Positions 9,874 through 19,261 of a stretch of 64,000 bases of DNA are shown piece by piece. The translations under genes were made by a program, and so were the position numbers. Under the pieces are notes generated by a model. That model saw only the letters and a program-made list of their open reading frames with translations. It made no database searches and was not told where the DNA came from. Each line of letters begins with the position of its first letter. Within the stretch, counting starts at the first letter, position 1. The stretch lies in the NCBI RefSeq assembly GCF_900100705.1, contig NZ_FNCH01000006.1, positions 186,001 to 250,000 on the forward strand, given 5' to 3'. This stretch comes from Pedobacter terrae (GTDB taxonomy: Bacteria; Bacteroidota; Bacteroidia; Sphingobacteriales; Sphingobacteriaceae).

Positions 9874-10911
9874 TTAGTTAATATTGCGGTTAGATGGTGA
9901 AGCTAAACTTTCGCCAGGTTTTACCGGAGTCCCAAAATTTGGTGTACCATCGCTATTCCAGGAGAACTTTTGGGCACGTGGCGAGCGAAAACCTCCGCAG
10001 CCCTGGCCCGGTTTATCATTGGCGTGATATAGGATCCAATCTTCTCTGCCATCTGGCGATTTAAAAAATGAGTTATGACCTGGTGCATAAACACCATTTT
10101 TTGGCGACTGTTGAAAAACAGGCTGATTAAACTTTTTCCACGAAGCAGGATCAAGCAGGTTACTTTTTGCTGATGCTGATAGCATACCCAAGGCATAAAA
10201 ATCTGTCCAGCAGCCACTGGCCGAATAAATGATGAAAACTTTATCGCCATGCACCAAAAACTGGGGACCTTCATTTACATCAACATGTTCCCCTCCGCCT
10301 AAATCCCCGTTTTTTTCCCAGTCGAATTTTGGAGTAGAAATTTTTACACGTTGCCCATCTACTGTCCAGGGATTTTTAAGTTTGGCAATGAATATCTCCT
10401 GTTTACCATTTTTATCCCCCTCCCATCCAGACCAAATCATATACAGTTGACCTTTAAAATCAATTACATCGCCATCAATAGCCCATTTGTCGGTAGGGTC
10501 GGCAATTTTGCCTTTAAATACCCACTCTCCCTTCATCGGATCGGCCGAAGCATTTTCTAACACATACATCCGATGGTGTTCGTTTCTTCCATCATCGGCA
10601 GCAAAATAGGCATACCATTTTCCCCTTAAAAACATCACCTCAGGTGCCCAGATTTCTTTACTATACATCGTTGCGGTTGGTGCTTTCCAAATGGTTTTCC
10701 GTTCGGCATCTTTTAAACCATCTAAGGTTTTGGTTTTCCAAAGGTCTACACGATTACCTGTGGTATGGGTATAATAGTAATAGCCATCTTTATAATAACT
10801 ATAAGGATCGGCACCAGATGGCAACAGGGGATTGGTAAATGTCTGTGCATTTAACCCTCCAATTACCAATAAGCAAAGTGCGAAAAGTAATTTTAGTTTC
10901 AATCTATTCAT
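9874..10911 (-). CDS. GH43 family glycosidase (arabinosidase-like)
   Basis: This 345-aa secreted enzyme has a signal peptide (MNRLKLKLLF... GLNAQ) and a single five-bladed propeller with no accessory domain. The catalytic base is Asp35 in GADPYSYY, the pKa modulator Asp146 in AIDGD, and the acid Glu214 in VNEGPQ. The opening resembles alpha-L-arabinofuranosidase-type GH43 enzymes; this is inference. It sits 116 nt after another GH43 gene and 15 nt before the GH5-like gene. Two different GH43 enzymes in tandem suggest stepwise removal of arabinose or xylose side groups. Confidence 0.88.
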   Translation of the reverse strand: MNRLKLKLLFALCLLVIGGLNAQTFTNPLLPSGADPYSYYKDGYYYYTHTTGNRVDLWKTKTLDGLKDAERKTIWKAPTATMYSKEIWAPEVMFLRGKWYAYFAADDGRNEHHRMYVLENASADPMKGEWVFKGKIADPTDKWAIDGDVIDFKGQLYMIWSGWEGDKNGKQEIFIAKLKNPWTVDGQRVKISTPKFDWEKNGDLGGGEHVDVNEGPQFLVHGDKVFIIYSASGCWTDFYALGMLSASAKSNLLDPASWKKFNQPVFQQSPKNGVYAPGHNSFFKSPDGREDWILYHANDKPGQGCGGFRSPRAQKFSWNSDGTPNFGTPVKPGESLASPSNRNIN

Positions 10912-11027
10912 TTCTAAAGCTTTACACCTGCTATTTTTCCAGGTTATTGCATTTTTTCAATCTTTAAAAAAAGTGATTTATTTTCTGAAACCAGCCTTCT
11001 TTTGTTTCAAAATTTCTACAAAAGCAA

Positions 11028-11993
11028 TCAATTTACGTCCTGCATTAAAAAGCGGAAACTTTCCGGGTTTATCTGCAACTCATCAATACCATCTATATCT
11101 TTCACAAAAGCTGCTTTTATAATTGCTGTAGCTCTTGGCGACACTTTTAAATTGTTATGATGGGTGTGGAATACATACTGCAAAGTCCCGTCTTTACCGG
11201 TAAAAAAATCGCCATGACCAGTGCCGTTTATTTTTAATAATTTTTTACTGATGATGGGGTTCCCGGCATATTTTTTCCACGGCCCGGTTGGCGAGCTTGA
11301 AGTGGCATAACCTACCGCATAATCAGGGTTCCTGAAATCATTTGCTGAGTAAAAAAGATAATAAAGATTGTTCTTTTTAAAAACCGTCGGTCCTTCGGTT
11401 ACCGGCCAATCCGTTTTTGCGGTGTTTTCCCAATTTTCGGTACCGGATAAACATAGTCTGGACGTGTTGGGGATGATATCGGAAAAATCAGCCTGCAGTT
11501 CCGTTACAAAAATCCGGTTGCCATGATCGAGTTTGACATGATAGAGGTAATTTTTCCCATCAGCATCTGTAAATACGAAAGGATCGATCTGTTTTCCACT
11601 GCCTGAAATGGCTTTTAAGGTTTCTTGTTTAAATGGACCCGATGGGCTTTTGCTTTGCGCAATGGCAATCTGTTCATCAGCGGTATAAGCCATATAATAA
11701 GTATTTGCCCTTTTAAATACCTGCGGTGCCCAAAAACCTTTGCTCCCAAAAGCATCGCCCTTTTTTAAAGCAAAACCATTATTTTCTGACTTTCTCTTCC
11801 AGTTTTTAAGATCTGTTGAAACATAAACCAAAAACCCTTCATCACTGCTGGTACCGTATAAATAATAACTGCCTTTATCTACGAAAATGGTAGGGTCGGC
11901 AAGGTATAGGGTATCGTTTAGCGGTTTGGCAACTATTTTTTTGCCAATGAAACATAGTAAAAAGCATAAAAAAAGGGCGTAAATATATTTCAT
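11028..11993 (-). CDS. GH43 family glycosidase
   Basis: This 321-aa protein has an N-terminal hydrophobic signal (MKYIYALFLC... IVAK). The GH43 propeller carries Asp33 in LADPTIF (base), Asp137 in QIDPFVF (modulator) and Glu200 in VTEGPTV (acid). No extra domain follows. It is the first enzyme gene after SusC-SusD-DUF3823 and is separated from DUF3823 by 154 nt that hold a palindromic element. The three GH43 proteins of the locus differ clearly in length and motifs, so they probably have different linkage preferences. Confidence 0.88.
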   Translation of the reverse strand: MKYIYALFLCFLLCFIGKKIVAKPLNDTLYLADPTIFVDKGSYYLYGTSSDEGFLVYVSTDLKNWKRKSENNGFALKKGDAFGSKGFWAPQVFKRANTYYMAYTADEQIAIAQSKSPSGPFKQETLKAISGSGKQIDPFVFTDADGKNYLYHVKLDHGNRIFVTELQADFSDIIPNTSRLCLSGTENWENTAKTDWPVTEGPTVFKKNNLYYLFYSANDFRNPDYAVGYATSSSPTGPWKKYAGNPIISKKLLKINGTGHGDFFTGKDGTLQYVFHTHHNNLKVSPRATAIIKAAFVKDIDGIDELQINPESFRFLMQDVN

Positions 11994-12044
11994 TTAATAT
12001 GACCTGAAAAGTAAGATACTGATTATCAATCACACCTCGATTGA

Positions 12045-12133
12045 TCGTCATTCCCAACCTGATTGGGAATCTTAATGCATAATGAAGATTGGCTACATGC
12101 TCATTAAGATTCCCGCCTGCGCGGGAATGACGA
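12045..12133. repeat. Intergenic palindromic element, type 1 (copy B)
   Basis: An 89-bp element with perfect 11-bp inverted ends (TCGTCATTCCC / GGGAATGACGA). Inside are an AACCTGATTGGGAAT arm and a CCCGCCTGCGCGGG hairpin. It separates the SusCD-DUF3823 transcript segment from the first GH43 gene and could act as a 3'-end stabiliser or processing site. Confidence 0.78.
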
Positions 12134-12147
12134 TACAATTAAAAAAA

Positions 12148-12849
12148 TTAAAAACTTATTTTGCTTACCGGAGTAAAAATCAAATCGTCAACACCGGCAA
12201 TTTTAACACCTATCCTTGCAAAAACATAATTTTGGGTAGGCGTAATACCAGGGATCGTTACACTCATATTCAGGTTATTGAGGTCGGCGATAGCTGCACC
12301 GCTGATCTGTTGAGTAGCGATATTATTGCTGCCATCCACAAACTGTGTTTTGTTAATATAAAGCGATACATTTTCTATATCCCTGCCATCTGCATTGGTA
12401 ATGATTTTTTCGAGTTTGCAAAAAGCATTTACTTTGCCTGCTGCAGCGCTGAGCGTCGCTCCGCGGATCATGTAGTAAGGCATCACCTCGATATCCATGG
12501 TTTTACTGCCGTTGATGTTTACCACAATGGTATCCTGTTTACCAGCAGCATTCTTTTTCCATAAAAAAGGTCCCTGATTTGGTGAAAAAACCAGTTTATA
12601 ATCTCCGTTAAATAATTTGGCAGAATAGGTCCCCTCCTGGCTCACGTTAACATTCAACGCGGAGTAGTTCCCAAAACCTGCCTGCCAGAGTTCGAAGTTC
12701 ACCTGACCATACTGAACATTGATGGGTTCTCCTTTATACACGATCCGTCCGTTAAAATCAGCTTCGGGTGCATCATAATTATCTTTTTTACATGAAGCAA
12801 AAAGTACGGCAATAAGTGCCCCTATCATGAAATAAAATCTCATTTTCAT
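12148..12849 (-). CDS. DUF3823 domain-containing lipoprotein
   Basis: This 233-aa protein has a lipoprotein signal: hydrophobic stretch then FASC, with Cys20 as the lipidation site and a KKDN tail. The body looks like two beta-sandwich domains (about 30-125 and 128-230), as in DUF3823 proteins encoded beside SusD. Such lipoproteins are presumed to be surface glycan-binding partners of the SusCD transporter. It starts 12 nt after SusD, so it is almost certainly co-transcribed. It takes the place SusE/SusF proteins have in other loci. Confidence 0.88.
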   Translation of the reverse strand: MKMRFYFMIGALIAVLFASCKKDNYDAPEADFNGRIVYKGEPINVQYGQVNFELWQAGFGNYSALNVNVSQEGTYSAKLFNGDYKLVFSPNQGPFLWKKNAAGKQDTIVVNINGSKTMDIEVMPYYMIRGATLSAAAGKVNAFCKLEKIITNADGRDIENVSLYINKTQFVDGSNNIATQQISGAAIADLNNLNMSVTIPGITPTQNYVFARIGVKIAGVDDLIFTPVSKISF

Positions 12850-12861
12850 ATCTATATCTGC

Positions 12862-14784
12862 TTATTGGTTAGGGTTTCTTACAATTTTAGGGTTTCCGTT
12901 AAGCACATCCTGCCCAATAGAAGAGTAATAATTACCGATACGGAAACGGTGTGCAGCGGTTACGCGGCTTGGTTTAATCACTTTAAAAATATATTTTAAA
13001 TGGTTGGCATTGCCGGGATTGTAATATTTGTAGGGCCACAAACCAAATACCTGCGTACTGGTACGTGTTGCGCTACCAATATTGTTTGAATTAATAAAAT
13101 CAGCTGCCGACATATTACTGCCATTCCAAACTTTATCAGCCAGTCTCCAGCGTTTCATGTCCCAAAGTTCATGTCCTTCAAAAGCGAATTCCACCTTACG
13201 CTCGTGTACGATACGGTCAAAAGTGATTTGCGCAGGCGTTAAGGCTGTAGTTAAACCGGCACGGTCTCTTACCTGTTTAATGTAGTTGGCTGCTGTAGCG
13301 GCATCACCCAGTTCGAAGGCTGCTTCGGCTGCATTTAACAATACCTCGGCGTAACGGTAGCGGATCCACCAAACATCACTACGGGTACCAATCTGTCCGG
13401 AACCTGTTGCCGGATCTAAATATTTGCGGACATAAAATCCTGATTGTGCACTGAATTCCAATCCATCAACCGGACCATCGGCACCTACCACCTGTACTGA
13501 ACCCGCATTGCCAGGAAGTACATTTGTTTTGTTCTGTCCGAAATTATCGCCCGTTATGATAGAGCCATCGGCCAATTGATAGCCTGCCCATATATCAACC
13601 GTTTTACCTTTAAATTGTGTTCCGGGAAGAATAACAGTCCCAGCCAAACGTGCATCTCTGCCTGCAAAAATATCCGTGATATTGGTATAATATAACGGGT
13701 TACCACTTCCATCTACAGAAGCCATAGATGCATAGGTATTATCCAGTTTCTCGAAAGACTGAACCAGATTTAAGGATGGATTTAAACGCCCGCCCTGCGC
13801 TTCTTCAGCAGAAGAACGCGGTTGGTTATCAATGGTAAAACCATGAGCTTTATTGGTTTTTAATTTAAAATCTTTTGCAAAAATCACTTCCGGATTACTG
13901 CCTTTATCAGTAAAAAGCGCAGCAAAATTTTCAGATAAATTAGGGTTCTTTTTATATAGCGAATATTTACCTCCATCAATAATCTCTTTTGCAGCAGCTA
14001 AGGCCTTCGTAAAATAACCGTTGGCCAGGCTTGATGATATGCCCACCTCTCCACCCGGCAAGGTTAACTGCGAATTGCTGTATTTGGCAATTGAACCCGC
14101 ATATAAGGCTGCTCTTGATTCCATAGCAAGTGCTGCAGCTTTTGTAGCCCTGCTCTGTACAGATGGATTATCAGGCAGTATGGTTTTTACGGCTTCCAAT
14201 TCAGCAATCACAAAATCATAAATTTCGGTTTCTTTTGCCCTTGGATACTGAAGGTAACTTGGGTCGCCGCTGTAATCGTAATCTAAAACGGTTGTGATCA
14301 ACGGTACGCCACCCATTCTTTTTACCATTTCGAAATATACCCCCGCTCTGATAAAACGTGCTTCGGCCAGGAAACGGTCGCGGTCTTCTGCTTTTAAAGC
14401 GGTAGATTCCTGTCCGCGTTTAATAAACATATTTAAGTCGCGGATGTAACCATAGGCGCCCATATCCCAATATCTCCAAGCATCATAACCGTACTCTAAA
14501 TTCTGGTGGCGAAAATAATCACCGCTGGCAGAGGCAAAACCTTCGTCAAAATCGGTAAAAGTATACCAGGCTTCAATGGTCTGGTAATCCGGGTAACGAT
14601 CGTAAAGATCGCCCACAACGGTTAATACCAGATTAGGATCTTTCCATACGGCATCAATGGGCAGGGTACTGGTAGGTTGTTTATCTAAGAATGCTGAATC
14701 TTTTTTACACGACTGCGCAAAACTCAAAAAAGCGATGGCAGCAAAAGCATATATAATTTTTTTCATCTGATTAGTCTTTTTCAT
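12862..14784 (-). CDS. SusD/RagB family glycan-binding lipoprotein
   Basis: This 640-aa surface lipoprotein acts as the lid and glycan-binding partner of the SusC pore. The signal region ends FAQSC, so the lipidated cysteine is near residue 26 and is followed by KKDS. The N-terminal SusD-like TPR region and the C-terminal RagB/SusD domain are both present. The late motif FDRIVHERKVEFAFEGHELWDMKRW is diagnostic for the family (only its residue types matter here: Glu-Arg repeats and WDMKRW). A second ATG at 14766 would shorten the n-region. The start lies one base past the SusC stop codon, so translation is likely coupled. Confidence 0.95.
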   Translation of the reverse strand: MKKTNQMKKIIYAFAAIAFLSFAQSCKKDSAFLDKQPTSTLPIDAVWKDPNLVLTVVGDLYDRYPDYQTIEAWYTFTDFDEGFASASGDYFRHQNLEYGYDAWRYWDMGAYGYIRDLNMFIKRGQESTALKAEDRDRFLAEARFIRAGVYFEMVKRMGGVPLITTVLDYDYSGDPSYLQYPRAKETEIYDFVIAELEAVKTILPDNPSVQSRATKAAALAMESRAALYAGSIAKYSNSQLTLPGGEVGISSSLANGYFTKALAAAKEIIDGGKYSLYKKNPNLSENFAALFTDKGSNPEVIFAKDFKLKTNKAHGFTIDNQPRSSAEEAQGGRLNPSLNLVQSFEKLDNTYASMASVDGSGNPLYYTNITDIFAGRDARLAGTVILPGTQFKGKTVDIWAGYQLADGSIITGDNFGQNKTNVLPGNAGSVQVVGADGPVDGLEFSAQSGFYVRKYLDPATGSGQIGTRSDVWWIRYRYAEVLLNAAEAAFELGDAATAANYIKQVRDRAGLTTALTPAQITFDRIVHERKVEFAFEGHELWDMKRWRLADKVWNGSNMSAADFINSNNIGSATRTSTQVFGLWPYKYYNPGNANHLKYIFKVIKPSRVTAAHRFRIGNYYSSIGQDVLNGNPKIVRNPNQ

Positions 14785-14785
14785 G

Positions 14786-17700
14786 TTACAGCGTTAATTT
14801 AAGTCCGATGTTAAAAAACTTGTTCTGTGGATACTGTAAACCGTTATCGTCTGCAATTTCCGGATCCACCCCATAATCACTCAGGTTATCAAGCGAAAAC
14901 AGATTATATCCATTTACATAAACCCTGGCATTCTGGATCTTGATTTTTTCGGCCCATCTTTTTGGTATGGTATAACCGATCTCAAGCGTACGGGCACGTA
15001 AATACCTCACATTATGCAGCCAAAAAGTAGAATTTTTGTTGTAATTGCTGTGGCCACCATCGTTAAAACGTAATGCAGGATATTTCCCAGGGATCCATGC
15101 GCTATTCAGGTCGTATGGATTGCTACGGTGCCAGCTGTCATCAGCAAAATTCTGCAATAAGGCTCCTGTATTCTGGAATGCCCAACGCTGTTCCCAGTTC
15201 TGGTTCCAGGAATACATCGCTCCACCTGAAAAATCTGCCGTAAAATCAAAGTTTTTGTAAGAACCGCCTATGGTAAAACCGAAGCCGATGTTCGGCTGAC
15301 CTTGTGTGGTATATCCGATCGGTCTTTGATCCAGGTCATTAATCACACCGTCGCCGTTTTGATCCTTATAAATTAAATCACCTGGCAATAAAGAGCGGTT
15401 TCCCTGTCCATCGATGTTTACTTTATAATTATTGATCTCGTCAATGTTTTGGAACTGTCCGGTTACTTCATATCCCCAAAAAATATCGGTATAACGCTGA
15501 TTATAGCTGTTTCTGTAATTGTCCCATGAGTTGCCATAACGCGGTTTATACTGATCTAAAAATTTCCTGCGACTGATGGAGATATTTCCACCAACGTTGT
15601 AGTTGAATTCTCCGATCTTATCCCTGTAATTCAACGCAAATTCGGCTCCGAACTGCGCATCGCTTTCCAGGTTTTCTGCGGCCAGTGGATACCCCAGTTC
15701 AATTGGTACCAATACATCATTTTTAACCTGCTTTAAACCGGTACGTTTTCTGTAGAAATAATCTGCAGTTCCGCTAAGTTTGCTATTGAATAAGGAGAAA
15801 TCCAGACCTATATCGGTAATTTTGCTCTTAAACCAGGTAAGGTTATTGATAACGGGTCCCTTATCCCTCGAAGTAGTAATATTTTTTCCATCCAAAATTA
15901 CAGTACCTTGATTGTAGCGGTATCCCGGAATGTAAGCAAAAGGATCGATCCCCAGATCATCATCACCAAGTACGCCATACGAAGCCCGAAGTTTCAGATC
16001 ATTTAAGATGGTACTTTCACCTAAAAGCGATTTTATAAATTTCTCCTGGGTAATTCTCCAACCGATGGATGCTGAAGGGAAATAACCTACACGCCTGTCG
16101 GGCGCAAACTTCCATGAGGCATCTCTACGACCAGATAATTCCAGGTAATATTTGTTGTCATAATTATAGTTTAACCTGGCTACGTAGCCAATACGGGCCT
16201 CTTCTTCCTGAATGTCTGCAAAATCCTGACCGTCCATATCAGCGAACTGCAAAACAGGCAAAATATTGGTTTGTGGTACGGCATGCTGGAAAGTATAGGT
16301 TCTAAAACGATCTAAACGCTCCGCTACCAAAACACCTCCAATAGTGTGCTTACCGAAAGTACGGTTATAGTTAGCCTGTACCTGATAGGTATTGGTGTAT
16401 ATCTTTTCGTTTCTGCGTTCCCTGTAAGGATTAGAGCTTCCTACTTTTTCTTCATAAACACCAGTTTCCGGGTGATAAGCATATACATTGTAGGTATACT
16501 CATGGCCATTAATCACATTATCGGCGATATAATAAGAATACAAACCTTTAATTTCCAACCCTTTAATAGGCGTATCATAACTGGCTGATAAATTGGTTTG
16601 TAGAACCCTCCAGTCTGATTTCCAGTAACCTGTTAAGGCTTTACTCTGTACGGCAAACTGTTCGGTATTGTGCCCGATATCATTAGGGTAATTGGGGTTG
16701 CCATTGGCATAAGCCTGCTCAGTTGGCCTGTTTCTCAAAAGCGCAAAACGTGCGGCAAAATAATCGTCACCGCCCGGTACACCCGGCTGATCGCGGCTTT
16801 CTATACGGCCATTTATGAGCATCCCCACTTTAAAACGGTCGGTTATTTTAGCCTCGATATTACTCTGGATATTGGTTCTTTTAAAATCGAACTCCCTATC
16901 CTTTCCATACACCCCCTTCTGATCTAAATGTGTGCCTGAAAAGTAATAATTTACCTTATCGCTGCCACCAGAAGCACTTAAATTAATCGATGATTGTGGG
17001 GCGTTGGGCGCAATGATGATATCTTTCCAGTTCTGGCTCTGATAACCATATTCTGTTCCCGCTTTCCATTTATCCAGTTCGGCCTGGGTAATATCAGTTT
17101 TGCCGTTTTGATTCAATTCTGCGGTAGCCTTTCCCAACATCCATTGGTAAGCATCGGTAGTTTCAGGGAAACGTACCCAATTCTGCCATCCGGTATAAGC
17201 ATCAACACTAAAGGTATTGCGCGTACTGTTTTTACCTCTTTTGGTAGTCACCAAAATTACTCCATTGGCAGCCCTGCTACCATAAATAGCGGCCGAAGCA
17301 TCTTTTAGTACACTAATGGTTTCGATATCATTGGGAGAAATATTATTAAACTGACCAGCATCCTGCTGAATCCCGTCTATAACATATAACGGATTACCCA
17401 TGTTACGGATCTGGATGTTGGCACTCGATCCCGGTCTGCCATCGGGCATCCTGAATGATACGCCAGGCAGTTTACCGGCAAGGCCTGTACTTACGGTTGA
17501 ACCGCCATGTACTTTCTCGAGGTCTTTACTGCTGATGGAGGAAATAGCCCCAGTTATGGCTTCCTTTTTCTGTGTGTTGTAACCCACAACCACCACCTCC
17601 GAAAGATCGTTGTTGGAGGGTTTAAGTTTAACATTAACCTGCGAACGGCCTGCAAGGGCGATTTCCTGATTGACGTAACCTACATAAATAAAAATCAGGG

Positions 17701-17989
17701 TCGCATTTTTATCCGCCACCTGAATTTTAAATTTTCCGTCAGCATCAGTTGTTGCTCCCGTGCTGGTGCCCTTAATTTTAATGCTGGCACCCACAACTGT
17801 TTCGCCTTTTTCATCAGTCACGGTACCTGTAACGGTACTTTGTTCTTGTGCTATAAGCTGAAATGAAAATAAGAGTAAGATAATTGAGGTAAAAATAGCG
17901 GAGAGGATTTTGCTTTTCAAAAACAGCTTTTGAAGCAAGTACCAATCCGGGCTTACAAAGCCTTCATAGTAGAATAAACTTCTTTTCAT
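14786..17989 (-). CDS. SusC/RagA family TonB-linked outer-membrane transporter
   Basis: This 1067-aa outer-membrane transporter imports oligosaccharides using TonB energy. A long signal region (cleavage near residue 48, LIAQ) is followed by a carboxypeptidase-regulatory-like domain (about 52-130). The SusC plug comes next, with GKLPGVSF and LYVIDGIQ motifs, and then the 22-strand barrel ending in an aromatic-poor FNIGLKLTL. It is the first gene of the locus, with 1.27 kb of repeat-rich DNA separating it from the divergent HTCS regulator. I see no STN domain, so control by an anti-sigma factor is unlikely and HTCS control is more plausible. Confidence 0.96.
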   Translation of the reverse strand: MKRSLFYYEGFVSPDWYLLQKLFLKSKILSAIFTSIILLLFSFQLIAQEQSTVTGTVTDEKGETVVGASIKIKGTSTGATTDADGKFKIQVADKNATLIFIYVGYVNQEIALAGRSQVNVKLKPSNNDLSEVVVVGYNTQKKEAITGAISSISSKDLEKVHGGSTVSTGLAGKLPGVSFRMPDGRPGSSANIQIRNMGNPLYVIDGIQQDAGQFNNISPNDIETISVLKDASAAIYGSRAANGVILVTTKRGKNSTRNTFSVDAYTGWQNWVRFPETTDAYQWMLGKATAELNQNGKTDITQAELDKWKAGTEYGYQSQNWKDIIIAPNAPQSSINLSASGGSDKVNYYFSGTHLDQKGVYGKDREFDFKRTNIQSNIEAKITDRFKVGMLINGRIESRDQPGVPGGDDYFAARFALLRNRPTEQAYANGNPNYPNDIGHNTEQFAVQSKALTGYWKSDWRVLQTNLSASYDTPIKGLEIKGLYSYYIADNVINGHEYTYNVYAYHPETGVYEEKVGSSNPYRERRNEKIYTNTYQVQANYNRTFGKHTIGGVLVAERLDRFRTYTFQHAVPQTNILPVLQFADMDGQDFADIQEEEARIGYVARLNYNYDNKYYLELSGRRDASWKFAPDRRVGYFPSASIGWRITQEKFIKSLLGESTILNDLKLRASYGVLGDDDLGIDPFAYIPGYRYNQGTVILDGKNITTSRDKGPVINNLTWFKSKITDIGLDFSLFNSKLSGTADYFYRKRTGLKQVKNDVLVPIELGYPLAAENLESDAQFGAEFALNYRDKIGEFNYNVGGNISISRRKFLDQYKPRYGNSWDNYRNSYNQRYTDIFWGYEVTGQFQNIDEINNYKVNIDGQGNRSLLPGDLIYKDQNGDGVINDLDQRPIGYTTQGQPNIGFGFTIGGSYKNFDFTADFSGGAMYSWNQNWEQRWAFQNTGALLQNFADDSWHRSNPYDLNSAWIPGKYPALRFNDGGHSNYNKNSTFWLHNVRYLRARTLEIGYTIPKRWAEKIKIQNARVYVNGYNLFSLDNLSDYGVDPEIADDNGLQYPQNKFFNIGLKLTL

Positions 17990-18237
17990 ATTTGGTTAAG
18001 GATTTGGTTAAATACTAGAAGTAAATGGTTTTAGTTCTATTTAATTCTTTCCAAAGATTCGGTTTTTAGCATTAGTGCTGGATACGGATTTGTATCAATA
18101 TTTCTCCATTTTGTCTCGATTTGTGTGGAGGGATTACAGAAATATAATTAACCACAGATAAGCAGGATACACACAGATAATTTACTTAGGGTAACGTTTT
18201 GCAATAAATTAGCTACAAATAAAAAAGATGCACACCG

Positions 18238-18395
18238 GTTTTACGTTTTATCAAGTTTAGCTAGAGGTTTATAAAGCCGTGGGTTTTGCGTTAGGGATTG
18301 TAAGGGTTCAGTACCGATCCTTCATCGGTACCGGAGCGAAGCGCAGCCCTGCAAAGCCCGACCTTTGCGCAGCTTAGGGAACGCCCAAATCAGTT
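18238..18395. repeat. 158-bp direct repeat R2, copy 1
   Basis: It begins GTTTTACGTTTTATCAAG and ends AACGCCCAAATCAGTT. A nearly identical copy lies at 18921-19077 in the same orientation; I count only a handful of differences, including one single-base deletion. Both copies contain a GATCCTTCATCGGTACCGG-type palindrome. No open frame is shared. R2 copies flank repeat R1. Confidence 0.85.
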
Positions 18396-18560
18396 TTCAG
18401 TTCGCAGTTGGCAGTTTTGTCGCATTACCGATATGTTGCTGAAGTGGTCATTGTTTTTTGGAAATGATAGGGCTGGCACATTTCGGTTAGGGAAGCCCTG
18501 CTATCTCTTCAAGTCCTCCCCTGATGAAAAACCCTATCATTTTGATATAATTCATAACAT

Positions 18561-18830
18561 TCTTCTACTGCTCTATGCCGCAGGGGCATGGTACTTTGAG
18601 CGCCAAAGTACCCAAAGCGCTTTGTCAATCCAACAAGGTGGCTTCACACTACCCCATGCTCATCAAAAAAACAGAGGCACTTTGTTTTGTGTTCAATTCC
18701 TTTATACTTTTAATTATCGTTTATGAACACAAAACCACTGCGTTTCAGGTTTGGTGGTGCCATTTGTTCTGTATTGCACCTGTTTTTTTGATTCTTCTGC
18801 CACTTGGGATTGACGGCGTACTTCGCTAAA
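18561..18830. repeat. Dispersed intergenic repeat R1, forward copy
   Basis: This ~270-bp stretch starts CTCTATGCCGC-AGGGGCAT. It contains CATCAAAAAAACAG, CACTTTGTTTTGTGT and ACTGCGTTT-AGGTTTGGT, and ends CTTGGGATTGACGGCGT. The same blocks occur in order in the reverse orientation at 48945-49221. Short open frames cross it but change frame between the conserved blocks, so it looks non-coding or decayed. Confidence 0.7.
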
Positions 18831-18920
18831 ACCTGTGCTTTATTAAAGTCAGTTAGCAAAATGCCTAGCTATTTTCAAAAAAGATATGTCCACACGATTG
18901 GATGAAAAATTGGGATCCTA

Positions 18921-19077
18921 GTTTTACGTTTTATCAAGTTTAGCTAGAGGTTTATAAAGCCGTGGGTTTTGCGTTACGGATTGTAAGGGTTCAGTACCGG
19001 TCCTTCTCGGTACCGGAGCGCAGCGCAGCCCTGTAAAGCCCGACCTTTGCGCAGCTTAGGGAACGCCCAAATCAGTT
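18921..19077. repeat. 157-bp direct repeat R2, copy 2
   Basis: Second copy of the R2 repeat, same orientation as 18238-18395. It is followed by a short run of CAGTTGGCAGTTTTCAG-type near-repeats (19072-19112) that also follow copy 1. It ends about 150 bp before the HTCS start codon. Confidence 0.85.
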
Positions 19078-19233
19078 GGCAGTTTTCAGTTGACAGTTTG
19101 CGGTTGGCAGTTTCAGATCTCTAAAAACTGAATTTCGATCTTTAAGGCTTTCACAATAGAAATAGAATCTGTCTCAATCTTTCTACGGATCCACTCAAAT
19201 TCAATTTAGCCTGAAAGCAAAGCATTTCTTTAA

Positions 19234-19241
19234 TATATTTG
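19234..19241 (+). promoter_or_regulatory. Candidate -7 box for the HTCS gene
   Basis: TATATTTG matches the Bacteroidota consensus TAnnTTTG. It would place the transcription start near 19247, about 15 nt before the TTG start codon. No good TTTG -33 element lies 19-20 nt upstream, so activity may be weak or need an activator. Confidence 0.4.
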
Positions 19242-19261
19242 AAGCTACCGACCAATATATC

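Noticed and set aside
18433..18829. Two overlapping frames of 84-97 codons inside repeat R1
   Set aside because: The blocks shared with the other R1 copy (AHQKNRGTLFCV-like and TAFQVW-like) are in different frames here, so the similarity is at DNA level and not evidence of a gene.
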